Positions 17,138-26,035 of a DNA stretch of 64,000 nucleotides are shown here, piece by piece. The DNA comes from UBA817 sp049889215. GTDB lineage: Bacteria; Margulisbacteria; Marinamargulisbacteria; UBA817. The stretch spans positions 1-64,000 of the forward strand of contig JBMHDV010000004.1 of NCBI GenBank assembly GCA_049889215.1. The letters are read 5' to 3'. The notes beneath the pieces were generated by a model, which made no database searches, was not told where the DNA came from, and was given only the letters and a program-made list of their open reading frames with translations. Within the stretch, counting starts at the first letter, position 1; every line of letters begins with the position of its first letter. The translations under genes were made by a program, and so were the position numbers.

Positions 17138-18354
17138 TGAAACTCTCCATTTATCATAATTCTATCGATACCACCTTGTAATGCCAATGTAATTCCATTT
17201 AACACTTCTTTTTCAACGGGGTCACTAGATTTGTTCTTTAATGCAATAAATGTTGCTTGATCATTTAAATTCAAATTATTCTTCTTAAAGTTTTGAAATG
17301 ACGCAGGCGCTGAAAAAAACCGCTGATAAGCATCCAAATCAACACCCAAGCGAATTAGCGCATCCACCCCAACCGAAAAGTACCCCTTAACGCTTGGAAC
17401 TCTATGATCACAATCAAAAAAGGACACCGGTTGTGGCTCACCAAGTGCAGGCGCATGCAATGATGTAAAATGATCAACACCATGAATATTAACCTGATCA
17501 AAAAGAGCATCCATCGTAACCTTAGAACGTAACGGCGGATTAAATTTTGCAGCGGAGTTATAATGAAGAAGAACATCATCCGTCAATGATAAATGATATG
17601 GAGAAACCCCAACTGTTATATTTGGATATTGCTGTTTAAATAATTGGATGTAAGCCAAGGCCTGTGGCGAAGACACTGATAGAAAGTGAACTGGAACTTG
17701 TGTATGCTGTGCGATCATAGAAAGTAACGATTGAACCAAACGAAATTCGTCATCGACCGGTTCACCTTTTATACCAATTTTGAAGGATACAGCCCCATCA
17801 TTTAAATGCGCTGCATTATGAATTAATTTTGTAAGAGGACCAATAACAATCGGGCATCCAATTAAATCAATATAAGTTAATGCTTGCTTTAATAACGCAT
17901 CATTTTCTATGATTCTACCAAAATATATTCCTGATGCTCCGGCTTGATGCAATAACGACATTTCAGTTAATTCATCAACCCCGTTATTTTTTGTTGCACT
18001 AGCAATCACCTGTACCGATCCTGTTTGAGTTGGCAACGCTAACGTTTCTGTTATTGCTGATGGCGTATCAAAAGGTTGAAACGTTTCATTCGGTAACAAT
18101 GCCACATGAAATACACCTGCAGATTGAACTTGTTTCACGTATTGATCAAGATCATTAACATTTGGAGCAAATACAAAATCAAATGTATTGGCTAGCAACA
18201 AGCTTTGCATGATATCAACCACTTGAATATTGGCCTCATCTTCATCAGGGATGTATCCAACACCAGTAATTTTAGATTTTTGAACCATTAAATTCCGAAC
18301 AGAAACGGCATCATTTAAATCAATGCACTTCCCATTCACTATTGCTATACCCAC
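17134..18354 (-). CDS. catalytically degenerate dihydroorotase (PyrC pseudoenzyme)
   Basis: The 406-residue protein has the dihydroorotase fold but lacks its metal site. After strand 1 the family's D-x-H-x-H metal motif is replaced by SLLLANTFDFVFAPN near residue 52, with no histidine. Later landmarks survive in altered form: VHFLSVSSPQALAYI for HxSTxxS, VGVSPYHLSLTDD for TPHHL, and AKFNPPLR. The catalytic Asp of the DHAPH-like block is missing (FTSLHAPAL). Noncatalytic dihydroorotase homologues paired with aspartate transcarbamoylase are known (PyrC' in Pseudomonas), where they help PyrB assemble. pyrB lies immediately upstream, overlapping by one base (TAATG). A true dihydroorotase must be elsewhere. 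Confidence 0.8.
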   Translation of the reverse strand: MGIAIVNGKCIDLNDAVSVRNLMVQKSKITGVGYIPDEDEANIQVVDIMQSLLLANTFDFVFAPNVNDLDQYVKQVQSAGVFHVALLPNETFQPFDTPSAITETLALPTQTGSVQVIASATKNNGVDELTEMSLLHQAGASGIYFGRIIENDALLKQALTYIDLIGCPIVIGPLTKLIHNAAHLNDGAVSFKIGIKGEPVDDEFRLVQSLLSMIAQHTQVPVHFLSVSSPQALAYIQLFKQQYPNITVGVSPYHLSLTDDVLLHYNSAAKFNPPLRSKVTMDALFDQVNIHGVDHFTSLHAPALGEPQPVSFFDCDHRVPSVKGYFSVGVDALIRLGVDLDAYQRFFSAPASFQNFKKNNLNLNDQATFIALKNKSSDPVEKEVLNGITLALQGGIDRIMINGEFQ

Positions 18355-19259
18355 TACTTCGCCTCCAACAGTGATTTTAAAATCGCCATTCGTACAAACA
18401 CACCATTTTCAACTTGATTTAAAATCACATTCTTTTCACCATCTGCAACAACAGAATCCAATTCAACGCCTCGGTTGATCGGGCCTGGATGCAGCACGAC
18501 TGCTGTTTCCTTTAACAATGACTGCCTTGACTCAGTTAAGCCAAATTGCAAACGATAATCGGCCATCGACGGCAATGAAATGCCATGTTGTCGCTCAAAT
18601 TGAATACGTAATACATTTACTGCATCAACATGAGGCAATATTTCATCAAGTGAATCGGCAACATCAACGCCCCACTCAGCCAAACCTGATGGGATTAAAT
18701 TTGGGGGACCTGCAACAGTCACTTTTGCACCCAACAATTTTAGTGCCCAAATATTGGATTTTGCCACACGAGAATGACGAATATCACCAAGTATTAATAT
18801 ATGTTTATTCGTTAAATCCCCCAATGTCTCTTGTAATGTAAAAATATCGAGTAGCCCTTGTGACGGATGCTCATGATACCCATCGCCAGCATTTATTATA
18901 GGAATTCCAACATGCTGACTCAAAAAATAAGGAATCCCACCATCTGAATGACGCACTATCAAAGCATTCACACCCAAAGCTTCAATATTTCGCATCATAT
19001 CGATTAGTGACTCACCCTTTGTTAAGGAACTATGCTTAACATCCAATATCATTGGATAAGCCTGACAACGTTGCGTTGCCATTTCGAACGATAATCGTGT
19101 TCGTGTTGATGGTTCAAAAAAGACATGCGCTACTCGAGCCCCAGCCAAATTTGGAGTTACCTCACCCATTTTTATTTTACGTGTTAAAGCAAGCATCGCT
19201 ATTAAATCATCTTTTGTAAAAAATCGAATACCAATGCAATGGACCATGTGTTTTGTCAT
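18354..19259 (-). CDS. pyrB: aspartate carbamoyltransferase catalytic subunit
   Basis: PyrB joins carbamoyl phosphate and aspartate, the first committed step of pyrimidine synthesis. The 301-residue protein has the carbamoyl-phosphate motif FFEPSTRTRLSFEMA near residue 48, the SSLTKGESLIDMMR loop with the conserved Ser and Lys near 77, DGYHEHPSQGLLD near 122, and HPGPINRGVEL near 257. No regulatory pyrI is present. It is the first gene of the operon that continues with the dihydroorotase-like gene and dnaX, and has a good promoter just upstream. Confidence 0.95.
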   Translation of the reverse strand: MTKHMVHCIGIRFFTKDDLIAMLALTRKIKMGEVTPNLAGARVAHVFFEPSTRTRLSFEMATQRCQAYPMILDVKHSSLTKGESLIDMMRNIEALGVNALIVRHSDGGIPYFLSQHVGIPIINAGDGYHEHPSQGLLDIFTLQETLGDLTNKHILILGDIRHSRVAKSNIWALKLLGAKVTVAGPPNLIPSGLAEWGVDVADSLDEILPHVDAVNVLRIQFERQHGISLPSMADYRLQFGLTESRQSLLKETAVVLHPGPINRGVELDSVVADGEKNVILNQVENGVFVRMAILKSLLEAK

Positions 19260-19268
19260 CAGCTTTTA

Positions 19269-19297
19269 ATTCTAGTCGAATGCAGATCAATTAACAA
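19269..19297 (-). promoter_or_regulatory. pyrB operon promoter
   Basis: On the minus strand TTGTTA (19292-19297) and TAGAAT (19269-19274) are 17 bases apart, and the -10 box lies 9 bases before the pyrB ATG. The leader would be only a few bases, so there is no room for an attenuator. The 80-base gap to the divergent gene at 19340 holds promoters for both directions. Confidence 0.55.
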
Positions 19298-19326
19298 GCA
19301 GACTAGTTAAAATCACAGGCATACCA

Positions 19327-19332
19327 TACACT
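19327..19332 (+). promoter_or_regulatory. -10 box, near-leaderless start
   Basis: TACACT ends 7 bases before the ATG at 19340. There is no Shine-Dalgarno sequence in between (AAGTCAA). It shares the intergenic space with the pyrB promoter on the other strand. Confidence 0.4.
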
Positions 19333-19339
19333 AAGTCAA

Positions 19340-20161
19340 ATGGAAGTATTTTCACCGTTTCAAATTCCTTACCATAATCGTAATCAACAAGTAAATTCAT
19401 CTCCTGTAGATGACGCCAACCTAGACTTAAGTGATCCCGACGAAATGTATGCCCAATGGGTTGCACCCGCCATCGATATTTTTGATGGTATGACAAAAGA
19501 AGAGTGGCGCACAGACATCTCAACCATTCATGAGGTTTACTTAGAGCTTTCTAAAAACTCTGCTTCGAAAATTACCACATCACTTTTAAAAGAAATGAGC
19601 ATTCAAGTTAGTATTTACGAGGCACTCATCTTTAGAGAAATTATTCAAAATAAGCAGAAAAACAATTGGGTCTTATCAAAAGAACAAAACCGAACCCACG
19701 AAAAAGCATTTATTTTCGAATCCAATAACACAAAAATAAGTACAATCATCCATAAAAATTCGGTACACTTTCAGCAAAACAATATATCTATTGGCAAATT
19801 AGCCATCGATATGGAAAGTGTTTTATTGGAAAAAATTCATGGGCAACTATTTGATCAACCATTTATCTTAGATCCCATCTGGTTAAAAAAACAAAAAAAA
19901 TTAGATGCTGTAAAACTGCAAATTGACCAACTCAAAACAGAAATTGTTCACAAGAAGCATCATAAACAAACGATGTGGACCGGAGGCAATCAAATATCTC
20001 GAATGACCATTTCAAAAAATGATTCAATTCATATTAATAAAGCTCTGATATTAAATATTAAAAAAATCCACTGGCAACAAAAAACACTTCGCACATTGCA
20101 GTGGTATACCCCCTGGGTTAGATTTCCTGTACACGGAAAATTCATCTTAGATAGTGATTAA
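19340..20161 (+). CDS. hypothetical protein, 273 residues
   Basis: I do not recognise a family. The protein is soluble-looking, rich in Lys, Gln and Ile, with no signal peptide or membrane helix. The N-terminus has an acidic, low-hydrophobicity part (DDANLDLSDPDEMYAQW), followed by helices. A short Lys/Gln-rich helical stretch near residues 185-205 (LKKQKKLDAVKLQIDQLK) may form a coiled coil. A Trp-rich end (WQQKTLRTLQWYTPWVRF) closes it. It is the first gene of the plus-strand unit leading to xseA and may have its own promoter. No function can be suggested. Confidence 0.6.
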   Translation: MEVFSPFQIPYHNRNQQVNSSPVDDANLDLSDPDEMYAQWVAPAIDIFDGMTKEEWRTDISTIHEVYLELSKNSASKITTSLLKEMSIQVSIYEALIFREIIQNKQKNNWVLSKEQNRTHEKAFIFESNNTKISTIIHKNSVHFQQNNISIGKLAIDMESVLLEKIHGQLFDQPFILDPIWLKKQKKLDAVKLQIDQLKTEIVHKKHHKQTMWTGGNQISRMTISKNDSIHINKALILNIKKIHWQQKTLRTLQWYTPWVRFPVHGKFILDSD

Positions 20162-20185
20162 ATTCATTTTTTTTGATAATTTTTA

Positions 20186-21310
20186 ATGATGGACCTTTTA
20201 CGCTTTAGTGTTGCTGAATTTAACCAATTATTTGCAGACATTATTCACCAACAACTTCAACTCAACAGACTGTGCATTCATGGTGAAATCACACAAATTA
20301 AACAATACCAAGATCATTTGTATTTAACACTCAGCTATGAGGGGGCTCACTTACCATGTGCAATTTACAGTGTAAGCAAAAAAAAACTACCATTTGTAAA
20401 AAAAGGAGACATGTGTGATGTGATTGGCGAATGCCGATACTTAAAAAATAAAGGACAATTAATGTTTTCTGGGGCAACCATTATACCCAAAGGATCAGGC
20501 AAAAAGAATGCTGCTCGTGACAACCAATTGAGCCGGTATAAGTCATTAGGGCATCTTGAGAAGCTAAATATTGACGCTTGTCCGAAAATCATTGACAAGG
20601 TTGCATTGATCACGGCTCCTGAATCCGCGGCCTATCATGACGTCAAAAGCATTATAAACAAATCACCACATACTTTTGATACAATACTTATTCCTGCAAC
20701 AATGCAAGGATTACAGGCGCCAAATGAGATCATTCAAGCAATTCATATTGCTAACTCACTATACCCTGATATTATTTGCTTAAGCCGTGGTGGTGGCGCT
20801 GAAGAAGATTTTGACTGTTTTTTTTCTGATGATGTTGCACAAACAATCCTAGCATCAAACAGCCCAATTGTATGTGGCATTGGCCATAAAATAAACATTA
20901 CTTTAAGTTGCCTTTGTGCAAATGCACATTTTGAAACCCCAACCGCAATGGCACAATGGTTATGCAACACATCCACATTACCAATATTGGATTTGATTCA
21001 GCAGTTAGAACAAATAAAAACAAAACTTATTGATGAGTGCAATGACATTGAATATGCGTTAACCACTGCATCAAATAAAGCCTATACAAATATTATGAAT
21101 CAACAGCATAACTTTCAGTTAAAAATAACGGCACTAAGTGAACAGCTTATTGCATTAAACCCACTTACTCGCCTTAGTAGTGGCTTTGTCTATGCTGAAA
21201 CCGAAAAAAATAAAGCCATTACCTCTGTTCATCAAATCAAACCTAATGATATTATCAGATTGAGGGTTGCTGATGGCAACGTTGAAGCAAAGGTTAAACA
21301 TGTCAATTAA
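20186..21310 (+). CDS. xseA: exodeoxyribonuclease VII large subunit
   Basis: XseA is the catalytic and DNA-binding subunit of exonuclease VII, which degrades single-stranded DNA from both ends. The 374-residue protein starts with the N-terminal OB-fold (LCIHGEITQIKQYQDHLYL near residue 30), then VALITAPESAAYHDV near 143. The catalytic block ICLSRGGGAEEDFDCF near 195 leads to SPIVCGIGHKINITLS near 228, as in the family. A long helical stretch follows (coiled coil in the family), then the C-terminal RLSSGFVYAE. The start is one of two adjacent ATGs (20186 or 20189) after a GATAAT box. It overlaps xseB. Confidence 0.92.
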   Translation: MMDLLRFSVAEFNQLFADIIHQQLQLNRLCIHGEITQIKQYQDHLYLTLSYEGAHLPCAIYSVSKKKLPFVKKGDMCDVIGECRYLKNKGQLMFSGATIIPKGSGKKNAARDNQLSRYKSLGHLEKLNIDACPKIIDKVALITAPESAAYHDVKSIINKSPHTFDTILIPATMQGLQAPNEIIQAIHIANSLYPDIICLSRGGGAEEDFDCFFSDDVAQTILASNSPIVCGIGHKINITLSCLCANAHFETPTAMAQWLCNTSTLPILDLIQQLEQIKTKLIDECNDIEYALTTASNKAYTNIMNQQHNFQLKITALSEQLIALNPLTRLSSGFVYAETEKNKAITSVHQIKPNDIIRLRVADGNVEAKVKHVN

Positions 21311-21482
21311 AGAACAGATAAGTGATATTGAAAAAAAAATAAATCGTCTGAATGATGACAGTGTTTCGTTTGAAGACAAAATCGCCATTTATAAGGATGC
21401 ACTCACATCTGTATCAGAAATAAAAAAAACAATCGAAGAAAACAAACAAGTCTTGGAAAAATTTCAACCAAATGAACTTTAA
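21300..21482 (+). CDS. xseB: exodeoxyribonuclease VII small subunit
   Basis: This short, highly charged helical protein (60 residues) begins MSIKEQISDIEKKINRL and matches the XseB pattern of a hairpin of two helices that binds XseA. The reading is open from 21267, but the ATG at 21300 gives the family's usual length and the usual small overlap with xseA (11 bases). Its end overlaps the polyprenyl synthase start by 11 bases. Confidence 0.85.
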   Translation: MSIKEQISDIEKKINRLNDDSVSFEDKIAIYKDALTSVSEIKKTIEENKQVLEKFQPNEL

Positions 21483-22380
21483 TGATTTAAAAACAAAATA
21501 TTTACCAATCATTGAAACCGCTTTAGAAAAAGCAATTGAGTTCCCATCAATCGACGATAACCGTTCAATACTTAAATCAGCTATTGAACACAGTGTTTCT
21601 ACACCAGGCAAACGAATTCGACCACTCATTTGTCTAAGTATTGAAACGGCCTTAAATTCAAGTAATAGAATTGCACTACCAATTGGGGTTGCAATTGAAC
21701 TTGTCCATTGTTACTCATTAATTCATGATGACTTACCTGCGATGGATAATGATGATTTTCGTCGTGGAAAGCCAACCTGCCACAAAGCATATGGGGAAGC
21801 AATCGCTATTTTGGCAGGAGACACGTTAAATACATATGCATTTGAATATTTAATTAATCATTTACAGACATCCGTTTCCCCAAAAACATTAATTGACATC
21901 ACAAAGGAATTCGCAAGTTCCTGCGGAATTCATGGAATGGCTGGGGGGCAAGTGTTGGATTTGACATCATCAAACCAATCCCCTAACCCAATGTCTCAAC
22001 TAAAAAAAATTCATGCCTTGAAAACAGGGGCCTTACTAAAAGCGTGTTTTTCGTTAACAACAAAAGCGTGTAGCTCAGATAGCCGCATCCTTTCTGTTAT
22101 GGATTCCATTGGCACTCATTTCGGACTTTTATTTCAGATCATTGATGATATTCTAGATGAAACTGGATCACTATCATCACTTGGTAAAAGCCCAGGTAAA
22201 GATTCCGCACAAAACAAGCTTACTTATGTATCCTTACTCGGACTTGAGGGAGCACAAAAAGAAGCTGAACACCAGTATAGAGAAGCCATGACAGCACTTA
22301 ATTCTCTAGATACTCCATTTCCAGAACTAGCAAGTATTATCAATACCGTTTATGAAAAAGGAAGTGTAAATGCCATTTAA
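21472..22380 (+). CDS. ispA: polyprenyl (farnesyl/geranylgeranyl) diphosphate synthase
   Basis: This 302-residue trans-prenyltransferase condenses isopentenyl diphosphate with allylic diphosphates. The first aspartate-rich motif (HDDLPAMDNDDFRRGKPT) is near residue 84 and the second, FQIIDDILDETG, near 222. GKRIRPLICLSIE near residue 45 matches the IPP-binding region. The two-residue insert in the first motif (DDxxxxD) fits the bacterial short-chain (FPP/GGPP) type. It is followed at once by a PAP2-like gene and then dxs, forming an isoprenoid block. Confidence 0.92.
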   Translation: MNFNDLKTKYLPIIETALEKAIEFPSIDDNRSILKSAIEHSVSTPGKRIRPLICLSIETALNSSNRIALPIGVAIELVHCYSLIHDDLPAMDNDDFRRGKPTCHKAYGEAIAILAGDTLNTYAFEYLINHLQTSVSPKTLIDITKEFASSCGIHGMAGGQVLDLTSSNQSPNPMSQLKKIHALKTGALLKACFSLTTKACSSDSRILSVMDSIGTHFGLLFQIIDDILDETGSLSSLGKSPGKDSAQNKLTYVSLLGLEGAQKEAEHQYREAMTALNSLDTPFPELASIINTVYEKGSVNAI

Positions 22381-22807
22381 TGAACTTTACAGTTATTACC
22401 CATTAATTGCGTCGATTTCAGCAATGGCCTTTTCCCAAATTATTAAAATCATCATTTTAATTTTGCAAAATAAAACAATCAAAACAGATGCTCTTACTCG
22501 ATCAGGAGGAATGCCATCATCACATTCTGCTCTAATAACAGCAATTACATTATCCGTTGGTTTAAAAGAAGGATTTGATTCAAGCTACTTTTTTTTATCT
22601 GTGGTTTTATCACTCGTAGTTATCTATGATGCTCGCGGAATTCGACATACTGTGGGAACTCATGCCCAAGTCATGAATGAGCGAATTCTTAAAAATGAAT
22701 ATAAAAAGTTAAATGTTAATATTGGCCACACCCTTCCTGAAATTATTGTTGGTATTTTTATTGGTTTAACAACATCCTTTTTGATGTATCATTTATTAAA
22801 GTTTTAG
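22370..22807 (+). CDS. divergent PAP2 family membrane protein (DUF212)
   Basis: The 145-residue membrane protein has RSGGMPSSHSALITAI near residue 43 and YDARGIRHTVGTHAQVMNE near 85, the two signature blocks of the divergent PAP2 (DUF212) family related to acid phosphatases. Four membrane helices are visible. It could dephosphorylate a prenyl or lipid phosphate, but the family function is unproven. It overlaps ispA by 11 bases and precedes dxs by 17, a neighbourhood in which this family also occurs in other bacteria. Confidence 0.85.
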   Translation: MPFNELYSYYPLIASISAMAFSQIIKIIILILQNKTIKTDALTRSGGMPSSHSALITAITLSVGLKEGFDSSYFFLSVVLSLVVIYDARGIRHTVGTHAQVMNERILKNEYKKLNVNIGHTLPEIIVGIFIGLTTSFLMYHLLKF

Positions 22808-22824
22808 TATACTCTTATTACGTT

Positions 22825-24735
22825 ATGACAACACAATTCCTTGACCATTTAAATTTACCTGAAGATTTAAAAAAACTAAGTCACAATGAATTAATTCAAC
22901 TGTCTCAAGAAATTCGAGATCGTTTAATTGATGTAACAAACACTGTTGGTGGGCACCTAGCTTCGAATTTAGGCGTTGTTGAAATAACACTAGCAATGCA
23001 CACCGTTTTTGAAAGCCCAACCGACAAATTTTTATGGGACACCTCCCATCAAACCTATGTTCATAAGATGCTTACCGGACGTTTAGATCAAATGTACACC
23101 ATAAAACAATATAATGGATTATCTGGATTTGCGAAAATAAGTGAAAGTGAACATGATTGTTTTGGCGCAGGTCATGCGTCTACATCATTATCAGCAGCAA
23201 TCGGTGTTGCCCAAGCAAGAAATGCTAAAAAGCAAGATCACTCTGTGGTTTGCGTTCTTGGTGATGGTGGCTTATCTGGAGGGATGGCTTACGAAGCACT
23301 TAACAATATAAAAGAATTAAACGGCAACTTCATTTGCATTTTAAATGATAATGATATGTCCATATCACCTCCAGTGGGGGCAATGGCTAACTACATCACA
23401 TCTATAAGAACAACCAAAGTATATGATGAAATGAAAGATAAATTTCAACGTATTTTTGATCGTATACCAAAAATCGGAACCCCACTTAATCGAAGAATTG
23501 AAAAAACAGTAAAACGATTTAGAAGCAGTCTAATTGACACTCCGTCAGGTGTGTTATTTGAAGAATTCGGATTTAAGTACCTAGGGCCTATTGATGGGCA
23601 TAACCTTACAGCTGTTATGGCTGCACTAAAATACGCAAAAGAGTATGATGGACCTGTTATGCTGCATATGATTACAACCAAAGGTAAAGGCATGGATGTC
23701 GCAGAAAAAAATCCGGTAAAATATCATGGCGTATCCGCAACATCAAAGTCGCCAGTTGCACCTGTAAAAAAACGCCCTACATACACCCAATGTTTTGGTG
23801 AAGAAATCATAGAAATTGCCAAAGAAAATGATAACATTCATGTTATTACCCCGGCAATGCGTGAAGGAAGTGGCTTAGTTGAGTTTGAGAAGCAATTTCC
23901 AGATCGCTACTACGATGTTGGAATAGCAGAAGAGCATGCGGTAACCTTTGCGGCAGGTTTATCTAAAGGTGGGGTAATGCCAGTCCTTGCAATATACTCT
24001 ACATTTTTACAACGTGGGTTTGACCAAATGATCCATGATGTTTGCTTACAAAAATTACCTATGATCCTTGCAATTGATCGTGCTGGTCTAGTTGGGGCTG
24101 ACGGCCCAACTCACCATGGTGTTTTTGATATTAGCTATTTGGTTTTAATCCCAAACATGGTTGTTTGCGCACCCAAAGACGGGACAGAGTTAAAACAGAT
24201 GTTGCGTTGGGCAAGTCGGGAAAATCATATTGTTAGTATTCGTTACCCACGTGGCGAAGTTGCCGCTGAAGATGGGCAACAAATTGAATCTATTTCGTAT
24301 GGAAAATGTCAACTGTTGTTAGATAATCCAAACCCATCGATAGATGTACTATTTATTGGAATCGGTAATTTTGCATGGAAGGCGAAAGCAATTGCCGATG
24401 ATTTAAATCATCAGGGAATTCGGGCATCTGCCGTTAATTTAAGATTCATTAAACCCATCGACACATCAAAATTAGAACCACTAATTAAAAAGTCAACCTT
24501 GGTATGTGTCTTAGAAGATGGATCACAAGTTGGAGGTAGCTTTCATTACATACTCAATCAATTCAACCATTTAAACAAACCATTAAATCAATGGGTATCT
24601 ATTGCCATTCCTGATCGATTTATTGACCATGGAAAAGTATCAGAACTGCATGATGAAATCGAAATGACTACCGAAAAAATCAAAACGAAAGTATTGAACC
24701 GATTAAATCATACGACTCAGCCAACAAACTCATAA
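22825..24735 (+). CDS. dxs: 1-deoxy-D-xylulose-5-phosphate synthase
   Basis: Dxs condenses pyruvate and glyceraldehyde-3-phosphate, the first step of the MEP isoprenoid pathway. The 636-residue protein is full length. The N-terminal block DVTNTVGGHLASNLGVVE-like segment holds the substrate-side histidine, and the thiamine-binding motif is CVLGDGGLSGGMAYEAL, ending in NDNDMSISPP near residue 175. The pyrimidine-domain motif is VGIAEEHAVTFAAGLSKGG near 370, with the catalytic Glu, followed by TFLQRGFDQMIHDV. A TATACT box at 22808-22813 lies 11 bases before the ATG, so dxs may also have its own promoter with a leader of a few bases. Confidence 0.96.
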   Translation: MTTQFLDHLNLPEDLKKLSHNELIQLSQEIRDRLIDVTNTVGGHLASNLGVVEITLAMHTVFESPTDKFLWDTSHQTYVHKMLTGRLDQMYTIKQYNGLSGFAKISESEHDCFGAGHASTSLSAAIGVAQARNAKKQDHSVVCVLGDGGLSGGMAYEALNNIKELNGNFICILNDNDMSISPPVGAMANYITSIRTTKVYDEMKDKFQRIFDRIPKIGTPLNRRIEKTVKRFRSSLIDTPSGVLFEEFGFKYLGPIDGHNLTAVMAALKYAKEYDGPVMLHMITTKGKGMDVAEKNPVKYHGVSATSKSPVAPVKKRPTYTQCFGEEIIEIAKENDNIHVITPAMREGSGLVEFEKQFPDRYYDVGIAEEHAVTFAAGLSKGGVMPVLAIYSTFLQRGFDQMIHDVCLQKLPMILAIDRAGLVGADGPTHHGVFDISYLVLIPNMVVCAPKDGTELKQMLRWASRENHIVSIRYPRGEVAAEDGQQIESISYGKCQLLLDNPNPSIDVLFIGIGNFAWKAKAIADDLNHQGIRASAVNLRFIKPIDTSKLEPLIKKSTLVCVLEDGSQVGGSFHYILNQFNHLNKPLNQWVSIAIPDRFIDHGKVSELHDEIEMTTEKIKTKVLNRLNHTTQPTNS

Positions 24736-24779
24736 TAAATAGTTCAGAAATTCAACAATATTTGTTAAATTAAAATTAC

Positions 24780-25514
24780 ATGATCTTTTTAGAACTCGTC
24801 CCCCACAATATGGATCAACTGCAAAAAGATGCATCTTGGGCACTTTCAAACTTTAAAACAATATCAGGCATTAATATTCCTGATATACTTAGACTTAATA
24901 ATCGTAGCTATGATGCAGTAAAGCCTTTGGCAAAACAAAATATTACAACCATTCCACACATCCGAATTTGTGATTTTGAAATGAATGCATTAATTTTATT
25001 ATGTAAAAATTTAATCGATAATGGTGTTCATCAAGTATTATTAATTTCTGGAGACCCCCCACCCAACCCATTACAACCAGTTTTTGACCACAATATCATT
25101 GAGGTAATAAAAATAATAACTACCTCATTTCCAAACTTAACAATTTTTGCGGGACATGATCCTTATCGGCAAAGCTTAAAGGCTGAATTTGATTACACCG
25201 AAAAAAAATTAGCAGCTGGTGCAAAAGGTGTATTTACTCAACCAATCTTTGATTTAAATCTTGCTAAACTTTTATTAAACCTTCCAATTTCAGGTGAATG
25301 GTTCATTGGTATCTCACCAGTATTCACAAAGCCATCCTATGATTACTGGACAACTCGAAATAACGTTGTCTTCCCAAATGGGTTTGCCTGTACCGAAGAA
25401 CATAATACGGCAATTGCCAAAGACATTCTAAACTTATGCGCTGAAAAAAATATGCACAACTACATCATGCCAATTAAGGCAGATACAAAATATTACCTAA
25501 ACGCTATCTTATGA
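24780..25514 (+). CDS. methylenetetrahydrofolate reductase family protein (MetF-like)
   Basis: The 244-residue protein resembles MetF in fold and landmarks but is shorter than usual (about 290). Recognisable parts are the N-terminal strand FLELVP, TTIPHIRICDFEMNAL near residue 58 (in MetF, the T/H-region), VLLISGDPPP near 84 (the family's LRGDPP block), and GVFTQPIFDLNLAK near 150 (the FFxTQ block), with a C-terminal GISPVFTK. It is probably a flavin-dependent reductase of folate or a related C1 carrier. The length and altered motifs mean the activity is not certain. Confidence 0.65.
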   Translation: MIFLELVPHNMDQLQKDASWALSNFKTISGINIPDILRLNNRSYDAVKPLAKQNITTIPHIRICDFEMNALILLCKNLIDNGVHQVLLISGDPPPNPLQPVFDHNIIEVIKIITTSFPNLTIFAGHDPYRQSLKAEFDYTEKKLAAGAKGVFTQPIFDLNLAKLLLNLPISGEWFIGISPVFTKPSYDYWTTRNNVVFPNGFACTEEHNTAIAKDILNLCAEKNMHNYIMPIKADTKYYLNAIL

Positions 25515-26035
25515 CAACATTAGAACGCCTAAAGCATACAACAATGGAATCAATCAAAAATCACTGGCTTGGATTGATCCCTGTAATCCTGTTATACCTA
25601 GTTGCATTTCGCCAAATTTACCTGCACAACTATGATCAACTCAACCGTTGGAAAGGCGGTGGATTTGGTATGTTTTCAAAAATAGAAGAGCGCTTTTATC
25701 ACATTCACTTAATTAAAAAAGATGCATTAGAATGCGCAGTTCCACCAGGTGACTTTTCTCGTCAGCTTTCTAAAAGCATGACATACCCCAATTATTTACA
25801 CTTAGAAAAAATAACACGAGAATTAACAAAAAATATTTGGATATATTCTGCATTTGATCAAGAAACTCGCAAGCCAACATCTGTAGAAATGATTCCACTA
25901 AATAAATCACTAGAAGCCAGTCAAAAAATGGCATACTTTGATTCGATTGAATTGCAGATATACAAAACTAAATTTAATCGAAAAACATTAACCATGCAAC
26001 CTCACTTAATTCGAAAGATGAGAACATTAAAATGA
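25511..26035 (+). CDS. single-pass membrane-anchored protein, partner of next gene
   Basis: No named family recognised. One hydrophobic segment, LGLIPVILLYLVAFRQIYL (about residues 20-38), anchors the protein; the rest (about 130 residues) is soluble. NRWKGGGFGMFSKIEERF follows the anchor and resembles the Gly/Met/Phe-rich turn of small proteins that accompany HTTM or vitamin-K-carboxylase-like membrane proteins. That likeness is weak. It overlaps the metF-like gene and the next gene by 4 bases each (ATGA), so it is co-translated with both. Confidence 0.55.
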   Translation: MTTLERLKHTTMESIKNHWLGLIPVILLYLVAFRQIYLHNYDQLNRWKGGGFGMFSKIEERFYHIHLIKKDALECAVPPGDFSRQLSKSMTYPNYLHLEKITRELTKNIWIYSAFDQETRKPTSVEMIPLNKSLEASQKMAYFDSIELQIYKTKFNRKTLTMQPHLIRKMRTLK

